Of a DNA stretch of 64,000 nucleotides, positions 35,365-44,702 are shown one piece after another; the first letter of the stretch is position 1, and every line of letters begins with the position of its first letter. Origin of the DNA: Fodinibius salicampi. Lineage in GTDB: Bacteria > Bacteroidota > Rhodothermia > Balneolales > Balneolaceae. A program made the translations under genes and the position numbers. The notes below the pieces were generated by a model. It was not told the DNA's origin and did not search any database. It saw only the letters and a program-made list of their open reading frames with translations. The DNA lies in contig NZ_BAABRS010000001.1 of the NCBI RefSeq assembly GCF_039545095.1, positions 868,001-932,000 of the forward strand. Reading direction: 5' to 3'.

Positions 35365-36343
35365 AAAGTGGATTGACAAAAACACCTATCATCATTCTGA
35401 ATTCTGGGATCTAAAAAAACTTGTTGAAAAAAAACAAAAGAATGATCTGACTATCTCGCTTTGTCTGCCAACTCTTAATGAAGAAAAGACCATCGGTAAA
35501 GAGGTGGTTATTTTTAAATCAGAATTAGTAGACCGTTATCCCCTGCTGGATGAGATAGCGGTGATAGACTCCGGATCAGATGATAATACCCGGGAAATAG
35601 CAACTAATTTCGGAGCTGATGTTTACCTGGCCGATGATATCTTACCCGGGCTTGAAAAGAAAAAAGGCAAGGGAGAAAATCTCTGGAAGGCAATCTATCA
35701 ACTTAAAGGCGATATTATCGTATATGTAGATGCCGATATCAGTAATATTCATCCCCGCTTTGTCTATGGACTCGTGGCTCCTCTTATTCACCGGGAAGAG
35801 GTAAAGTATGTAAAAGCCTTTTACGACCGTCCCTTGGCTGTATCGGGCTCTGTACGACCTTCGGGAGGGGGACGCGTAACCGAAATTTTAATCCGCCCCC
35901 TATTCTCGCTCTATTTTCCTGAACTTACAGGCATTATTCAACCCCTGTCAGGAGAATATGCCGTTCGTCGAGAGGTACTTGAAAAAATAAACTTCCCTAT
36001 TGGTTATGGAGTAGAAACCTCGCACCTAATTGATGTATATACCAAGTATGGGCTGGATGCTTTTGCACAAACAGATCTGGACCAACGAATTCATGAAAAC
36101 AAGCCCACGCGTGCGTTGGGAAAAATGGCCTTTGGAATCCTCCAAACCTTCATTAAACGTGCTAAGGCGCTTGGTATAATAAAAGATATTGCAGACTTTG
36201 AAACTATTCTTCGGCAAACTCAGGCTAAAGACAATGTTTATGAACAGGCTGAGCTAAGCATTATGGAAGAAGAACGCCCTCCCATGATCGAGATTGAAGA
36301 ATACTGCACAAAGTTTAACCGAACTTTTGAGGACAATGAATAA
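35351..36343 (+). CDS. gpgS: Glucosyl-3-phosphoglycerate synthase (GT81)
   Basis: A 330-residue glycosyltransferase. The GGAGG ribosome binding site (35341-35345) sits 5 nt before GTG 35351, so I prefer this start to the TTG at 35336. Family blocks: SLCLPTLNEEKTIGKEV (UDP site), IDSGSDDNT, the metal-binding DAD (127-129) in VYVDADISN, SGSVRPSGGGRVTEILIRPL and IIQPLSGEYAVRRE. It transfers glucose from a nucleotide sugar to 3-phosphoglycerate, the first step to glucosylglycerate, an osmolyte of halophiles and nitrogen-starved cells. It overlaps the M20-like gene by 14 nt and the HAD gene by 8 nt. Confidence 0.9.
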   Translation: MKKIKKWIDKNTYHHSEFWDLKKLVEKKQKNDLTISLCLPTLNEEKTIGKEVVIFKSELVDRYPLLDEIAVIDSGSDDNTREIATNFGADVYLADDILPGLEKKKGKGENLWKAIYQLKGDIIVYVDADISNIHPRFVYGLVAPLIHREEVKYVKAFYDRPLAVSGSVRPSGGGRVTEILIRPLFSLYFPELTGIIQPLSGEYAVRREVLEKINFPIGYGVETSHLIDVYTKYGLDAFAQTDLDQRIHENKPTRALGKMAFGILQTFIKRAKALGIIKDIADFETILRQTQAKDNVYEQAELSIMEEERPPMIEIEEYCTKFNRTFEDNE

Positions 36344-37241
36344 GCAAAAGTTACTGGAACGTATTCAGGATCTCACCCATCCTCTTTCTCCAATATCCAT
36401 TGATCACCCCACCAAGCTGGATACTCTTACCGATATTCAATGCGTAGCCTTTGATTTTTATGGTACGATGTTTATTTCTTCTGTCGGTGATATTGGGGTG
36501 GACAAAGATCAGCAAGAGCATAGTGAGGCATTTTTTTCTGAATCACTTCGCGATACCGGCTTTGAAATTTTAAAAGATGAGGTTGGAGGCAGAGGAAATA
36601 AATTATTTGAAGAAACAATTGATAAGTCGGTCACTGCAGCTCAAAAAAAGGGGATTGATCATCCCGAACCTGATTTAAGAGCGGTCTGGTGGGATGTTTT
36701 AACCAAACTTACGGATGAGCAATTAATTGAAGGAGAACTCACAAAAGAAAGAGTTATTCAATTTGGGATTGAGTTCGAATTTAGAATCAATAACATCTGG
36801 CCTGTACCCAATCTGAAAACAGTACTAACCACTCTTCTCAATCAAGATATACGACTGGGAATCATTTCCAATTCTCAATACTATACTCCCCTTGCATTTG
36901 AAGCGTTTTATGAGCAATCTCCCGAGGAATTTGGTTTTGACCCCAACCTTATTACATGGTCGTACCAAGCACGGCTTAAAAAACCGTCGGTAGACTTTTA
37001 CAAACAATTTGCAAAGACCCTAACGCAAGAGAACCTGATATCTGAGGAGGTCCTTTATGTGGGTAATGATATCCGCAAAGATATTGCACCGGCGAAAAGT
37101 CTTGGAATGAAAACGGCACTCTACGTAGGGGATAAACGATCTATTCGGCATAAACCCGGTGATATTGAGAAAGAAGCATATAAACCAGACCTCATTATTG
37201 ATGATCTAACACAGCTAACCAATTGTATTTCAGCTGGTTAA
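36336..37241 (+). CDS. HAD-superfamily hydrolase, candidate glucosyl-3-phosphoglycerate phosphatase
   Basis: A 301-residue protein. ATG 36336 is preceded by GAGG and overlaps gpgS by 8 nt; the frame is open further up, but those codons lie inside gpgS. HAD motifs: Asp40 in FDFYGTM, Ser in IISNSQYY, Lys in RLKKPSVDFY, and YVGNDIRKDI with the metal Asp. At Asp+2, where phosphatases usually have Asp, there is Tyr42, as in haloacid dehalogenases. Context argues for dephosphorylating the GpgS product, while the motif leaves doubt. It converges with the phosphorylase gene, overlapping its end by 12 nt. Confidence 0.8.
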   Translation: MNKQKLLERIQDLTHPLSPISIDHPTKLDTLTDIQCVAFDFYGTMFISSVGDIGVDKDQQEHSEAFFSESLRDTGFEILKDEVGGRGNKLFEETIDKSVTAAQKKGIDHPEPDLRAVWWDVLTKLTDEQLIEGELTKERVIQFGIEFEFRINNIWPVPNLKTVLTTLLNQDIRLGIISNSQYYTPLAFEAFYEQSPEEFGFDPNLITWSYQARLKKPSVDFYKQFAKTLTQENLISEEVLYVGNDIRKDIAPAKSLGMKTALYVGDKRSIRHKPGDIEKEAYKPDLIIDDLTQLTNCISAG

Positions 37242-38951
37242 CCATAATGTTTCAAATGGATCTATGGTTAATTCGGGGTCAATTTCTCTCTTATTATCCG
37301 ACAACAGATCAGTTAATTCTATCTGATTAACCGCAAAGTCCGATAATTCATCGCTTTCTACAGAAGCCTGATTGTTCGTGAGGTTACTTATTACCAACAC
37401 CTTTTCAGTTTCAGACTCACGTATAAAGGCAAAAAGATCACTTTTTAAGGAAAGTACCTTTTGCTTTGCCGCCGGACTAAAAGCCGGATGTTCCTTTCGA
37501 ATACCAAGCACTCGCTTAAAGTAATTCAACACAATATGAGCAGTATTTTCAGTATCATCCAGTCGGTCTTTTAATTCCTGATAGGACCATTTCTTACGAT
37601 TTATTGATCGTTTTTCTCCATCTTCAAGGACTCCCCCCATATCATTTTTAGTAGCCACTAAATTATGAAAATAAATGCCCGGCACTCCCTGCAAACTCAA
37701 CATTATCACTTGTGAACACAGATAACGCTTAAGCTGTAAATCTGTATCTGTTATTCCCGGTTCTTCAAAGGCATCAAAATAGGTAATATTCAACTCATAA
37801 GGACTTTGCGAACCATCAGCATTCGTTTTATAGGATACAAAACCTCCTCGCTTTTTAGCGCTCTCTACGAGATATTTAAACTCTTCATCTGGCACAAGCC
37901 CCTCCAGCGGACGAACTCCGATACCATCATGAGAAGCCGTAAAATTAAAATAGGTGCATCCTTTTGGAGGAGCGGGCAGCTCTTTTGCCCAATCTGTTAA
38001 ATATTCCGCATTCTCGGTCAGTATGGCATGCAACAGCAGCGGAGGCAGACTAAACTGATAAATCATATGGGCCTCATCCCCCGATCCGAAATAACTTACA
38101 TTTTCATCAAAAGGAACATTCGTTTCTGTGATAAGCGTACGATCGGGATCTATAGAATCCACCATTGCCCTAAAAAGCTTAACAATGCGGTGGGTTTTGT
38201 CAAGGTGAATAGAATTCGTGCCAATTTCTTTCCACAGATAAGCAATGGCATCCAGTCGGATATACTGAATACCTTCCGAGAGGTAAAAGAGAAAGATATC
38301 AATATATTCGAGAAGCACTTCAGGATTTGAAAAATCCAAATCTATCTGGTCATCACTGAAGGTAGTCCATACATGCCGCAGTCCATTGCTGGTTTGTACT
38401 GCTGTCAATAAAGGAGAACTACGGGGACGCGTAACATCTGAGAGGTTAATATCCGGATCCACCTCAATGAAATATTCCTTACCGGGCTGTTTTCCCATCT
38501 GATAGTTTTCGAACCACTCACTGTAACGGGAAGTATGATTAATAACCAAATCGGCCATTAACTGGTATTTTTCTGACAAACGTTCAATATCCGACCATTG
38601 GCCCAGATCTTCTCGTACTTTTTTATAATCTATAACTGAAAACCCCTGATCCGAGGAGCTTGGGAAAAAGGGCAAAATATGAAGCGAAGTAATGACATTT
38701 CCCACATACTCCTCCAGAAAATTCTCCAGATGTTTTAATTTACGATTCTCATGACCATCAGTGTCAATGACATCTCCATAACTTATCAAAATAGTTTCCT
38801 TTTGATGCCATGGAGACCGTTCGGTTTCTTCTTCAGCCATACTAAACCCATAATGTTGGATACGATCCTGTATCTTTTCAATGAGTTCTGAAGCCGTTTC
38901 TTTGTCGTAAACTTCGGAGAGGTGTTTTAAAGCCTTTTCCTTAAAAATCAT
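37230..38951 (-). CDS. GH13_18 phosphorylase, probably glucosylglycerate phosphorylase
   Basis: A 573-residue cytoplasmic enzyme of the sucrose-phosphorylase subfamily. The catalytic residues are Asp234 (IRLDAIAYLWK), Glu276 (LITETNVP) and the transition-state Asp342 (ASHDGIGVRP). HILPFFPSSSDQGFSVIDY is the subfamily signature. It is longer than typical sucrose phosphorylases (about 490-500) and close to the glucosylglycerate phosphorylase branch. Its position next to gpgS supports phosphorolysis of glucosylglycerate to glucose 1-phosphate and glycerate. Alternatives are sucrose or glucosylglycerol phosphorylase. The opposite strand orientation would allow separate regulation of breakdown and synthesis. 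Confidence 0.82.
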   Translation of the reverse strand: MIFKEKALKHLSEVYDKETASELIEKIQDRIQHYGFSMAEEETERSPWHQKETILISYGDVIDTDGHENRKLKHLENFLEEYVGNVITSLHILPFFPSSSDQGFSVIDYKKVREDLGQWSDIERLSEKYQLMADLVINHTSRYSEWFENYQMGKQPGKEYFIEVDPDINLSDVTRPRSSPLLTAVQTSNGLRHVWTTFSDDQIDLDFSNPEVLLEYIDIFLFYLSEGIQYIRLDAIAYLWKEIGTNSIHLDKTHRIVKLFRAMVDSIDPDRTLITETNVPFDENVSYFGSGDEAHMIYQFSLPPLLLHAILTENAEYLTDWAKELPAPPKGCTYFNFTASHDGIGVRPLEGLVPDEEFKYLVESAKKRGGFVSYKTNADGSQSPYELNITYFDAFEEPGITDTDLQLKRYLCSQVIMLSLQGVPGIYFHNLVATKNDMGGVLEDGEKRSINRKKWSYQELKDRLDDTENTAHIVLNYFKRVLGIRKEHPAFSPAAKQKVLSLKSDLFAFIRESETEKVLVISNLTNNQASVESDELSDFAVNQIELTDLLSDNKREIDPELTIDPFETLWLTS

Positions 38952-39076
38952 TCACTAATATTAAACTTGTTTCTGGAATCCAGTTATTCAAGCCCTAAAA
39001 ATAATTATTGAATAATAAATTTAAAGTAGAAATGTAAAAAAGTTCCTTTCTGATTCTTTCCCGAATTCAAAACAAT

Positions 39077-39094
39077 TCTTTTTTATAAAAAAGA
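39077..39094. promoter_or_regulatory. 18-bp perfect palindrome between GH13_18 and sigma-54 activator genes
   Basis: TCTTTTTTATAAAAAAGA is its own reverse complement. It lies between two divergent genes, 126 nt from the phosphorylase start and 90 nt from the activator start. It could be an operator; its A/T simplicity makes chance possible. Confidence 0.3.
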
Positions 39095-39183
39095 CAGAAG
39101 GTTAGTTTAGGTATCTAAAACAGTAATCCTTACCTTTAATTGTCATCAAATATCCTTACTAATTAGTAATTTTAAATTCCTTT

Positions 39184-40488
39184 ATGGATCGCGAAGCATT
39201 TCAGGAAAGGTTTGGACTCATCGGCGAGTCTGCTGCTCTTAAACAGGTTATTGATAAAGTAATTCAAGTAGCTGATACAGATATAACTGTACTTTTACAG
39301 GGAGAAAGTGGCGTAGGCAAAGATATAACGGCTAAGGCAATACATGAAATAAGTCATCGCAAGCATGAAAACTTGGTTATTGTAAACTGCGGGGCTATTC
39401 CGGAAGGAATTATAGAAAGCGAACTTTTTGGTCATGAAAAAGGGTCATTTACCGGTGCCCATGAAGCCCGGGAAGGGTACTTTGAAAAAGCAGATGGTGG
39501 TACCATTTTTCTCGATGAGATTGGCGATACCCCTGCGAATGTACAGGTTAAACTACTTCGGGTACTGGAAACAGGAGAATATTTTCGGGTTGGCTCCAGT
39601 AAACTACGGAAAACCGATGTTCGAGTTGTTGCAGCTACTAATAAAGACCTCTGGCAGCTTGTACAAGATGAAAATTTTCGAGAAGACCTATACTATCGTC
39701 TTGATACCGTTAAAGTTAAGCTTCCTCCACTTCGGGAACGTCCGGAAGATATTATCCCCATATTCCGAAAATTCGTAACTGAATTTTCAGCTAAATATGA
39801 TTCCGTTTTTAAGGGTTTTTCTGACGAAGCAAAAGAGCTGCTAATTTCTTATAGGTGGCCGGGAAACGTACGGGAGCTCCGCAATGTGGCCGAACAACTG
39901 GTGGTGCTCGAAAAATCGCAGTTCATAGATACTGAAAAATTACAGAAATATCTTAAAGGACGACAGCATACCGGATCTGCGGATAACCTCCCTGTTTTGG
40001 CCAACAGGGAACAAAATCAGTCGGACAACAGTAGTAGCGGCCGGGGCTTTGATGACGGTGACCAGCAACTTATTTACCGAGCTTTGGTAGAGCTAAGAAA
40101 CGACATCAGTGAGCTCAAAAAAATGATTGGTACTTTTCTTTACTCTACTTTTTCGCAGAAAAATATTAAGGCTCTGCCACAGAATATCCAGGATGAAGTG
40201 CAGATGGGAAATATGCCAGATCTGGATATCGATACCGAAAGTTCGACTGATGAAGATATTGGCGTACAACCCTATACCGAAGCCGATATTACGGAGGAAG
40301 ATGAGGAAGAGGGGGCCACTTTATCCCGCTTCCTAAATGATGATGAAATCCCCTCCATTGAAAAGACTGAACAATTTTTAATAGAGCATGCTCTGAAAAA
40401 ATTTGATGGCAACAGACGTAAGGCATCTGAAGCGCTTGGAATAAGTGAGCGAACTCTCTATCGTAAACTTGACCAGTATGATCTTTAA
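39184..40488 (+). CDS. Sigma-54-dependent transcriptional activator without receiver domain
   Basis: A 434-residue protein starting directly with the AAA+ domain (1-235): Walker A GESGVGKD (40-47), the sigma-54 contact loop GSFTGA (87-92, Ser for the usual Ala), Walker [12 protein letters not shown], and the [11 protein letters not shown] arginine finger region. A linker with very acidic stretches ([11 protein letters not shown]) precedes the Fis-type HTH at the C-terminus ([17 protein letters not shown]). No sensory or receiver domain precedes the ATPase, so control must come by expression or protein contact. The lptE gene overlaps its 3' end by 11 nt. Confidence 0.9.
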   Translation: MDREAFQERFGLIGESAALKQVIDKVIQVADTDITVLLQGESGVGKDITAKAIHEISHRKHENLVIVNCGAIPEGIIESELFGHEKGSFTGAHEAREGYFEKADGGTIFLDEIGDTPANVQVKLLRVLETGEYFRVGSSKLRKTDVRVVAATNKDLWQLVQDENFREDLYYRLDTVKVKLPPLRERPEDIIPIFRKFVTEFSAKYDSVFKGFSDEAKELLISYRWPGNVRELRNVAEQLVVLEKSQFIDTEKLQKYLKGRQHTGSADNLPVLANREQNQSDNSSSGRGFDDGDQQLIYRALVELRNDISELKKMIGTFLYSTFSQKNIKALPQNIQDEVQMGNMPDLDIDTESSTDEDIGVQPYTEADITEEDEEEGATLSRFLNDDEIPSIEKTEQFLIEHALKKFDGNRRKASEALGISERTLYRKLDQYDL

Positions 40489-40996
40489 AAGAATTATTCC
40501 CGGACTTATATTACTAGTGATGGCTTTGGCCTTAAGTAGCTGTTTTAGATATAGTTTTACCGGTACTTCTATCCCGGAAAACGTCAATTCAGTCTATATT
40601 CCGTTCTTTGCTAACCAATCATCGGGAGGTATAGGTAATCTGAGTGATCTTCTCAATGATGCTCTTATTGATCGGTTTATTACCCAAACACGACTACAGC
40701 TTGCAAACTCTCAGGCCGATGCCGACGCTATATTAGAGGGTTCAATTACCCGGTATACCAATCAGACCTTTAGTATAACCGGAGAGGATGAAACCAGTCT
40801 CAATGAGGTTACTATTTCTATAAATGCCACTTTTCAGTATACGGGTGAAAATGAACCGGAATGGAATAAATCATTTAGTGGGTCTGCCACCTACGATACG
40901 AATGAAAATCCGATTGAGGGAGAAACTACTGCGGCGCAAGAGGCCCTGAACCAAGCCGCGGATAATATGTTTAATGATGCTGTAAGCGGCTGGTAA
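40478..40996 (+). CDS. lptE: LPS-assembly lipoprotein LptE
   Basis: A 172-residue lipoprotein from ATG 40478 (the open frame to 40445 lies inside the activator gene). The signal ends in lipobox ALSSC, followed by FRYSFTGTSIPENVNSVYIP, the typical LptE start in Bacteroidota-like genomes. LSDLLNDALIDRFITQTRLQ, ADADAILEGSITRYTNQTF and a C-terminal AQEALNQAADNMFNDAVSGW complete the family pattern. It plugs the LptD barrel and assists LPS delivery to the outer leaflet. It overlaps the activator gene by 11 nt. lptD is not nearby. Confidence 0.86.
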   Translation: MIFKRIIPGLILLVMALALSSCFRYSFTGTSIPENVNSVYIPFFANQSSGGIGNLSDLLNDALIDRFITQTRLQLANSQADADAILEGSITRYTNQTFSITGEDETSLNEVTISINATFQYTGENEPEWNKSFSGSATYDTNENPIEGETTAAQEALNQAADNMFNDAVSGW

Positions 40997-41083
40997 TTCT
41001 TTTTTTATTTTTGTTGACTGCTATAACTTTCAATTTGTATAATAAAGTGATCGCGTTGTCGGGAACTTTCTTAATTAAAGTAG

Positions 41084-41710
41084 ATGCTCCAATTACCTTT
41101 TGATATACCAAAATCACTGGCTTCTTATGCTGAACATTTTGAAGAAAATCCCCAAAAGGCTACTCAACGACTGGAAAAACAGTTAAAAAAACGAGGTCCC
41201 GATGCGGTCGGACGTCTTTTACTTTCCTGGTTTTATCATTTGCAGGAAAAGCATGATGCCGCCCTTGATGAAGCACTCAAAGCACGTATTTTTGCTCCCG
41301 GAAGCCCTTTCCTTCAAAAACTTCATTACTATCTGTCGCATCCCAAGTTATTTGAAGCTTGGACTCCTCAACAGGATGCGGGAAGAAACGTCTCCACTCC
41401 TGTCTCCGATCACCGTGATCCCCTCTTAGATCTCGATTCATTAATTCAAAAGCTTTCCAGTGTAGAATCTAAGAAGATACGTCCCCAGTCACCTACTTTT
41501 GAAGAATCAAAGGAAAGTGCAAAAGTCGAGAAAGAGGTCGATGATATCGTATCCGAAACTCTGGCCAAAATTCACGAACAGCAAGGAAAAATTGATGCTG
41601 CTATTCGCTCATATCAGCAATTAAAAAAGATAAAAAAGGAAAAAAACGACTATTACGACGAGCAAATTGAACGCCTCAACAAAATAAAAGATCAATCATC
41701 AGAAGAATAA
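41084..41710 (+). CDS. TPR-like helical protein of unknown function
   Basis: A 208-residue soluble protein. The N-terminal part (8-85) is helical and TPR-like (LLLSWFYHLQEKHDAALDEA). A polar linker follows, and a C-terminal TPR/coiled-coil hairpin (IHEQQGKIDAAIRSYQQLKK) ends it. No signal peptide. I do not recognise a named family. It lies 87 nt after lptE, in the same direction, and may be cotranscribed. Confidence 0.68.
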   Translation: MLQLPFDIPKSLASYAEHFEENPQKATQRLEKQLKKRGPDAVGRLLLSWFYHLQEKHDAALDEALKARIFAPGSPFLQKLHYYLSHPKLFEAWTPQQDAGRNVSTPVSDHRDPLLDLDSLIQKLSSVESKKIRPQSPTFEESKESAKVEKEVDDIVSETLAKIHEQQGKIDAAIRSYQQLKKIKKEKNDYYDEQIERLNKIKDQSSEE

Positions 41711-41739
41711 CAGCAAAGCGTAAATGAACCGACAGGATC

Positions 41740-42375
41740 TTATCCTCTAACAAACGGATTGGACTGTTTTTCATGACCAATAGTCGTATTAGGACCATGA
41801 CCGGGATAAACTGTGGTATCATCCGGAAGGGTATATAGCTTTTCCTGTATTGATTTTTTCAGCAGTTCCATACTTCCCTTATAGAGATCTGTCCGCCCTA
41901 TCCCCTCTTTGAATAACGCATCTCCGGCGATGACAATATTTTCATCCGGAAGGTATAACGAAAGATGATCAGGAGAATGTCCTGGAGTGTAGCGCACGTC
42001 AAAATTAAAATTAGCAATGCTCCACGCTGATGAAACCGGTAGTACCTCTGGGATAAAATCAAATCCCCGAGCTTTCAAACCGAACATCTGGGCCTGTGAC
42101 TCAAAATTATTCCAGAGGTAGTAATCTTTATCACTTAAATAAACCGGGATATCATAATGATCAAGCACTCGATGTAATCCCAGTGCATGATCCACATGTG
42201 CATGGGTCAGCAGTACATAGTTAAGATCCACCTCTTTCCTGTCTACTATTGACTGTACCTTATTAAATTCTTGCTGATCAGCAAAGCCCGGATCTACAAG
42301 CAATCCTTCGTCACCCTCAATAAGCAGATAACTATTTTCGGCAAAAGGTCCGACGTTAAAACGATGTATTTCCAT
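41740..42375 (-). CDS. MBL-fold metallo-hydrolase (glyoxalase II-like)
   Basis: A 211-residue cytoplasmic hydrolase. The metal motif THAHVDHALG gives H-x-H-x-D-H. Further ligands are in YTPGHSPDHLSLYL, VIAGDALFKEGIGRTDLYKG and the final YPGHGPNTTIGHEKQSNPF. This pattern is the YcbL/glyoxalase-II-like short form. It probably hydrolyses a thioester such as a glutathione or bacillithiol-type adduct, but the substrate is unproven. It follows L31 on the same strand but is separated from it by a terminator. Confidence 0.9.
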   Translation of the reverse strand: MEIHRFNVGPFAENSYLLIEGDEGLLVDPGFADQQEFNKVQSIVDRKEVDLNYVLLTHAHVDHALGLHRVLDHYDIPVYLSDKDYYLWNNFESQAQMFGLKARGFDFIPEVLPVSSAWSIANFNFDVRYTPGHSPDHLSLYLPDENIVIAGDALFKEGIGRTDLYKGSMELLKKSIQEKLYTLPDDTTVYPGHGPNTTIGHEKQSNPFVRG

Positions 42376-42394
42376 AAAATACTTATTTATACAA

Positions 42395-42430
42395 ATAAAA
42401 AAGGATGCACTTCTTCATGATGTGCACCCT
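42395..42430 (-). terminator. Intrinsic terminator after rpmE
   Basis: GGATGCAC (42403-42410) pairs with GTGCACCC (42422-42429) with one G-U pair, and on the minus strand a run of T residues follows. It lies about 30 nt beyond the L31 stop and just upstream of the MBL hydrolase gene. Confidence 0.82.
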
Positions 42431-42458
42431 CTTATATTCTTTGTGACCAAAACTCGGT

Positions 42459-42671
42459 TTAGTCAGTTCCGTAACGCTTCTTAAAGCGATCAATACGACC
42501 GGCTTTCTTTTGAAAGTTCATATTGCCGGTGTAAAAAGGATGGTTCTTTGAATCTACCTCACTGCGATAAACCCCATCATCGGGATCCATGGTACTTCGC
42601 GTTTTAAATTCGGTTCCATCGCTCAGGACAACCGTAATTTCGTTGTATTCTGGGTGAATTCCTTTTTTCAT
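42459..42671 (-). CDS. rpmE: 50S ribosomal protein L31 (cysteine-free, short form)
   Basis: A 70-residue protein, MKKGIHPEYNEITVV at the start, then DGTEFKTRSTM, NHPFYTGN and a C-terminal RIDRFKKRYG: the L31 pattern. It has the length of type A L31 but none of the zinc-binding cysteines, so it is the zinc-independent form. It sits on the outside of the large subunit and contacts the small one. Monocistronic with its own terminator. Confidence 0.94.
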   Translation of the reverse strand: MKKGIHPEYNEITVVLSDGTEFKTRSTMDPDDGVYRSEVDSKNHPFYTGNMNFQKKAGRIDRFKKRYGTD

Positions 42672-42749
42672 AAGATTCTTAAATTTCTTTATTACCTATT
42701 TTGGATGTGCAAATATAACAGTATATGAGGCTTATTGCAACGATAATTA

Positions 42750-44249
42750 CTACTGGAAATCTTCCAAATTATCGAGATCATCAATCGAGCCCAGCATACT
42801 TCCCAGCATATCCGAATAGCTGCGGCCATTATCTATTTCTTCCTTCCCTAACATAGAGTATTGATGCAAAGATTCAATAACGAAATCCATAAGAATATAA
42901 CGATTTTCAGGTTGCTTATCCTTTCCATATTCCTTAATAACAGAACCCAGTCCCTCAACCTGTTCAAGAGCCTTTTCATAGGCTTCGCCAGACATATTAT
43001 CAGTAAGTTCAAGAGTATTGCCATTAGCAAACCAATCCAGTAGAGGCTGATAAATACTGGGATCTTCCTGTTTTTTTTGAGCTTCCGGATCTGGAAATAT
43101 TCGCTTAAAAGATTTCTTGATAGCCTTTCCGATAAGATGCTTTACCACATTAAGGGAGCCCTCCTGTTCCCCCTCATATACGAGCTCCAACTTTCCGGTC
43201 AGAGCAGGCACTACATGAAAGAGATCCGTTATTCTGGCAGTCGTACGCTTTTCTCCGTTTACCAATGCCCGTCGTTCGGCTGATGAAATAAGTTGCTCCA
43301 TAGCCGTAATCGTCATTCGCGTCGATACTCCACTCTTCTGATCGATATATTCTGATTCCCGGGCTTCAAAGGCCACCTGCTCCAGCAACTCACGCAAAAG
43401 ATCAGGGATATTGACCTTAATTTTGCTATTACGATCGAACCACGCCTCCTGACTGGTGATTTTCTTCCCTATTTCCAGTTTCCTAGGATAGTGAGTGAGA
43501 ATCTGCGCATCGATACGATCCTTCAACGGCGTAATGATATTTCCACGGTTTGTATAGTCTTCCGGATTCGCGGAAAATACCATAAGCACATCCACCGGAA
43601 TACGTATGTTAAATCCGCGGATCTGTATATCGCGTTCCTGCATAATATTTAACAGAGAAACCTGGATGCGCGGCTGGAGATCCGGCAGTTCGTTAATTGC
43701 AAAAATACCTCTGTTTGTGCGCGGGACCAGTCCAAAATTAATCACATTTTCATCCGCTAATGTCAGTTTTTGGGCTGCCGCTTTTATGGGATCAATATCT
43801 CCGATCAGATCGCCCACGGCTGTATCCGGAGTTGCAAGCTTTTCTCCGTAGCGCTGGCTGCGATGAATCCATTCGATGGGAGTCTCCTCTCCGTGTTCAT
43901 CGATCATCTCAATGGCCTGTTTAGAAACAGGATTTAACGGATCATCGTTAATTTGTGAACCTTTAACAACAGGTGCATATTCATCGAGAAAAGCTGGCAG
44001 CTGGCGTAGAATTTTTGTTTTAGCCTGCCCCCGCAATCCCAGCAGGATGAAATCATGTTTGGACAACAAGGCGTGCTGCAACTCCGGGATAACGGACTTG
44101 TCATATCCCAGTATCCCCGGGAATAGTGTTTCCCCGGACTCAATTTTTCGAATTACATTTTTTCGGATTTCATCTTTTACAGATAGGGACTCCCAGCCTG
44201 AATCCCGAAGTTCTCCCAAGGTTTTAAGTTCAGTGTATTGCTCATCCAT
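42750..44249 (-). CDS. MoxR/magnesium-chelatase-like AAA+ ATPase
   Basis: A 499-residue AAA+ protein. Walker A is GLRGQAKT (71-78), with Ala where most P-loops have the second-last Gly; this GQAKT form occurs in Mg-chelatase I relatives. Walker B region RGIFAINELPDLQP, sensor region VLMVFSANPEDYTNRGNIIT and the KDRIDAQILTHYPR block follow. The C-terminal 120 residues form a helical lid. Such ATPases work with VWA-domain partners as chaperone-like remodelers, but no VWA gene is adjacent. Single gene. Confidence 0.85.
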   Translation of the reverse strand: MDEQYTELKTLGELRDSGWESLSVKDEIRKNVIRKIESGETLFPGILGYDKSVIPELQHALLSKHDFILLGLRGQAKTKILRQLPAFLDEYAPVVKGSQINDDPLNPVSKQAIEMIDEHGEETPIEWIHRSQRYGEKLATPDTAVGDLIGDIDPIKAAAQKLTLADENVINFGLVPRTNRGIFAINELPDLQPRIQVSLLNIMQERDIQIRGFNIRIPVDVLMVFSANPEDYTNRGNIITPLKDRIDAQILTHYPRKLEIGKKITSQEAWFDRNSKIKVNIPDLLRELLEQVAFEARESEYIDQKSGVSTRMTITAMEQLISSAERRALVNGEKRTTARITDLFHVVPALTGKLELVYEGEQEGSLNVVKHLIGKAIKKSFKRIFPDPEAQKKQEDPSIYQPLLDWFANGNTLELTDNMSGEAYEKALEQVEGLGSVIKEYGKDKQPENRYILMDFVIESLHQYSMLGKEEIDNGRSYSDMLGSMLGSIDDLDNLEDFQ

Positions 44250-44702
44250 AAATAATGATAAAATATAATTCTGTTTTCTTTTATAACTCCAGATATCCCT
44301 TTTTCATTCAATAGCATTTATCCAAATGAATTATCAGTCTCTCTTCCAGCCTACAATAGATAGGCTGTGGAAGTTTTCATGCCGAAAGTTACATCTGAAA
44401 TAAAATTATTAAAGCTACTGTGGACATCCCTGGCCAACAACTATTAGACATACAAACCCTCCTGCCTGAGATATATCGTTATGTATTTCAGTGCTATACT
44501 TTTAAATTAATTTGCATAGCAGGTTAATATTTTTAAATTAATTTTAACTCGTACTTACAATAATAGGGACGGAGAGTAAGATTAAACTTAAGTTCACAAG
44601 ATATATAGAGAGAATGTATCATATTTTCGTATCGGCCCCTATGGTGAGAATTAAGTTTTTAACCAATTTTATTGATATAGAGAGTCTGTTTTGTGTTTCC
44701 TA
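44250..44702. other. 453-nt gap upstream of the decaying DUF4249-like/receptor locus
   Basis: A very AT-rich stretch with no convincing gene. It contains an imperfect hairpin (44343-44374, followed by TTTT) and two direct copies of TTTAAATTAATTT (44501-44513 and 44532-44544), 31 bp apart, about three helical turns. These could be regulator sites for the following genes, but nothing proves it. Confidence 0.4.
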
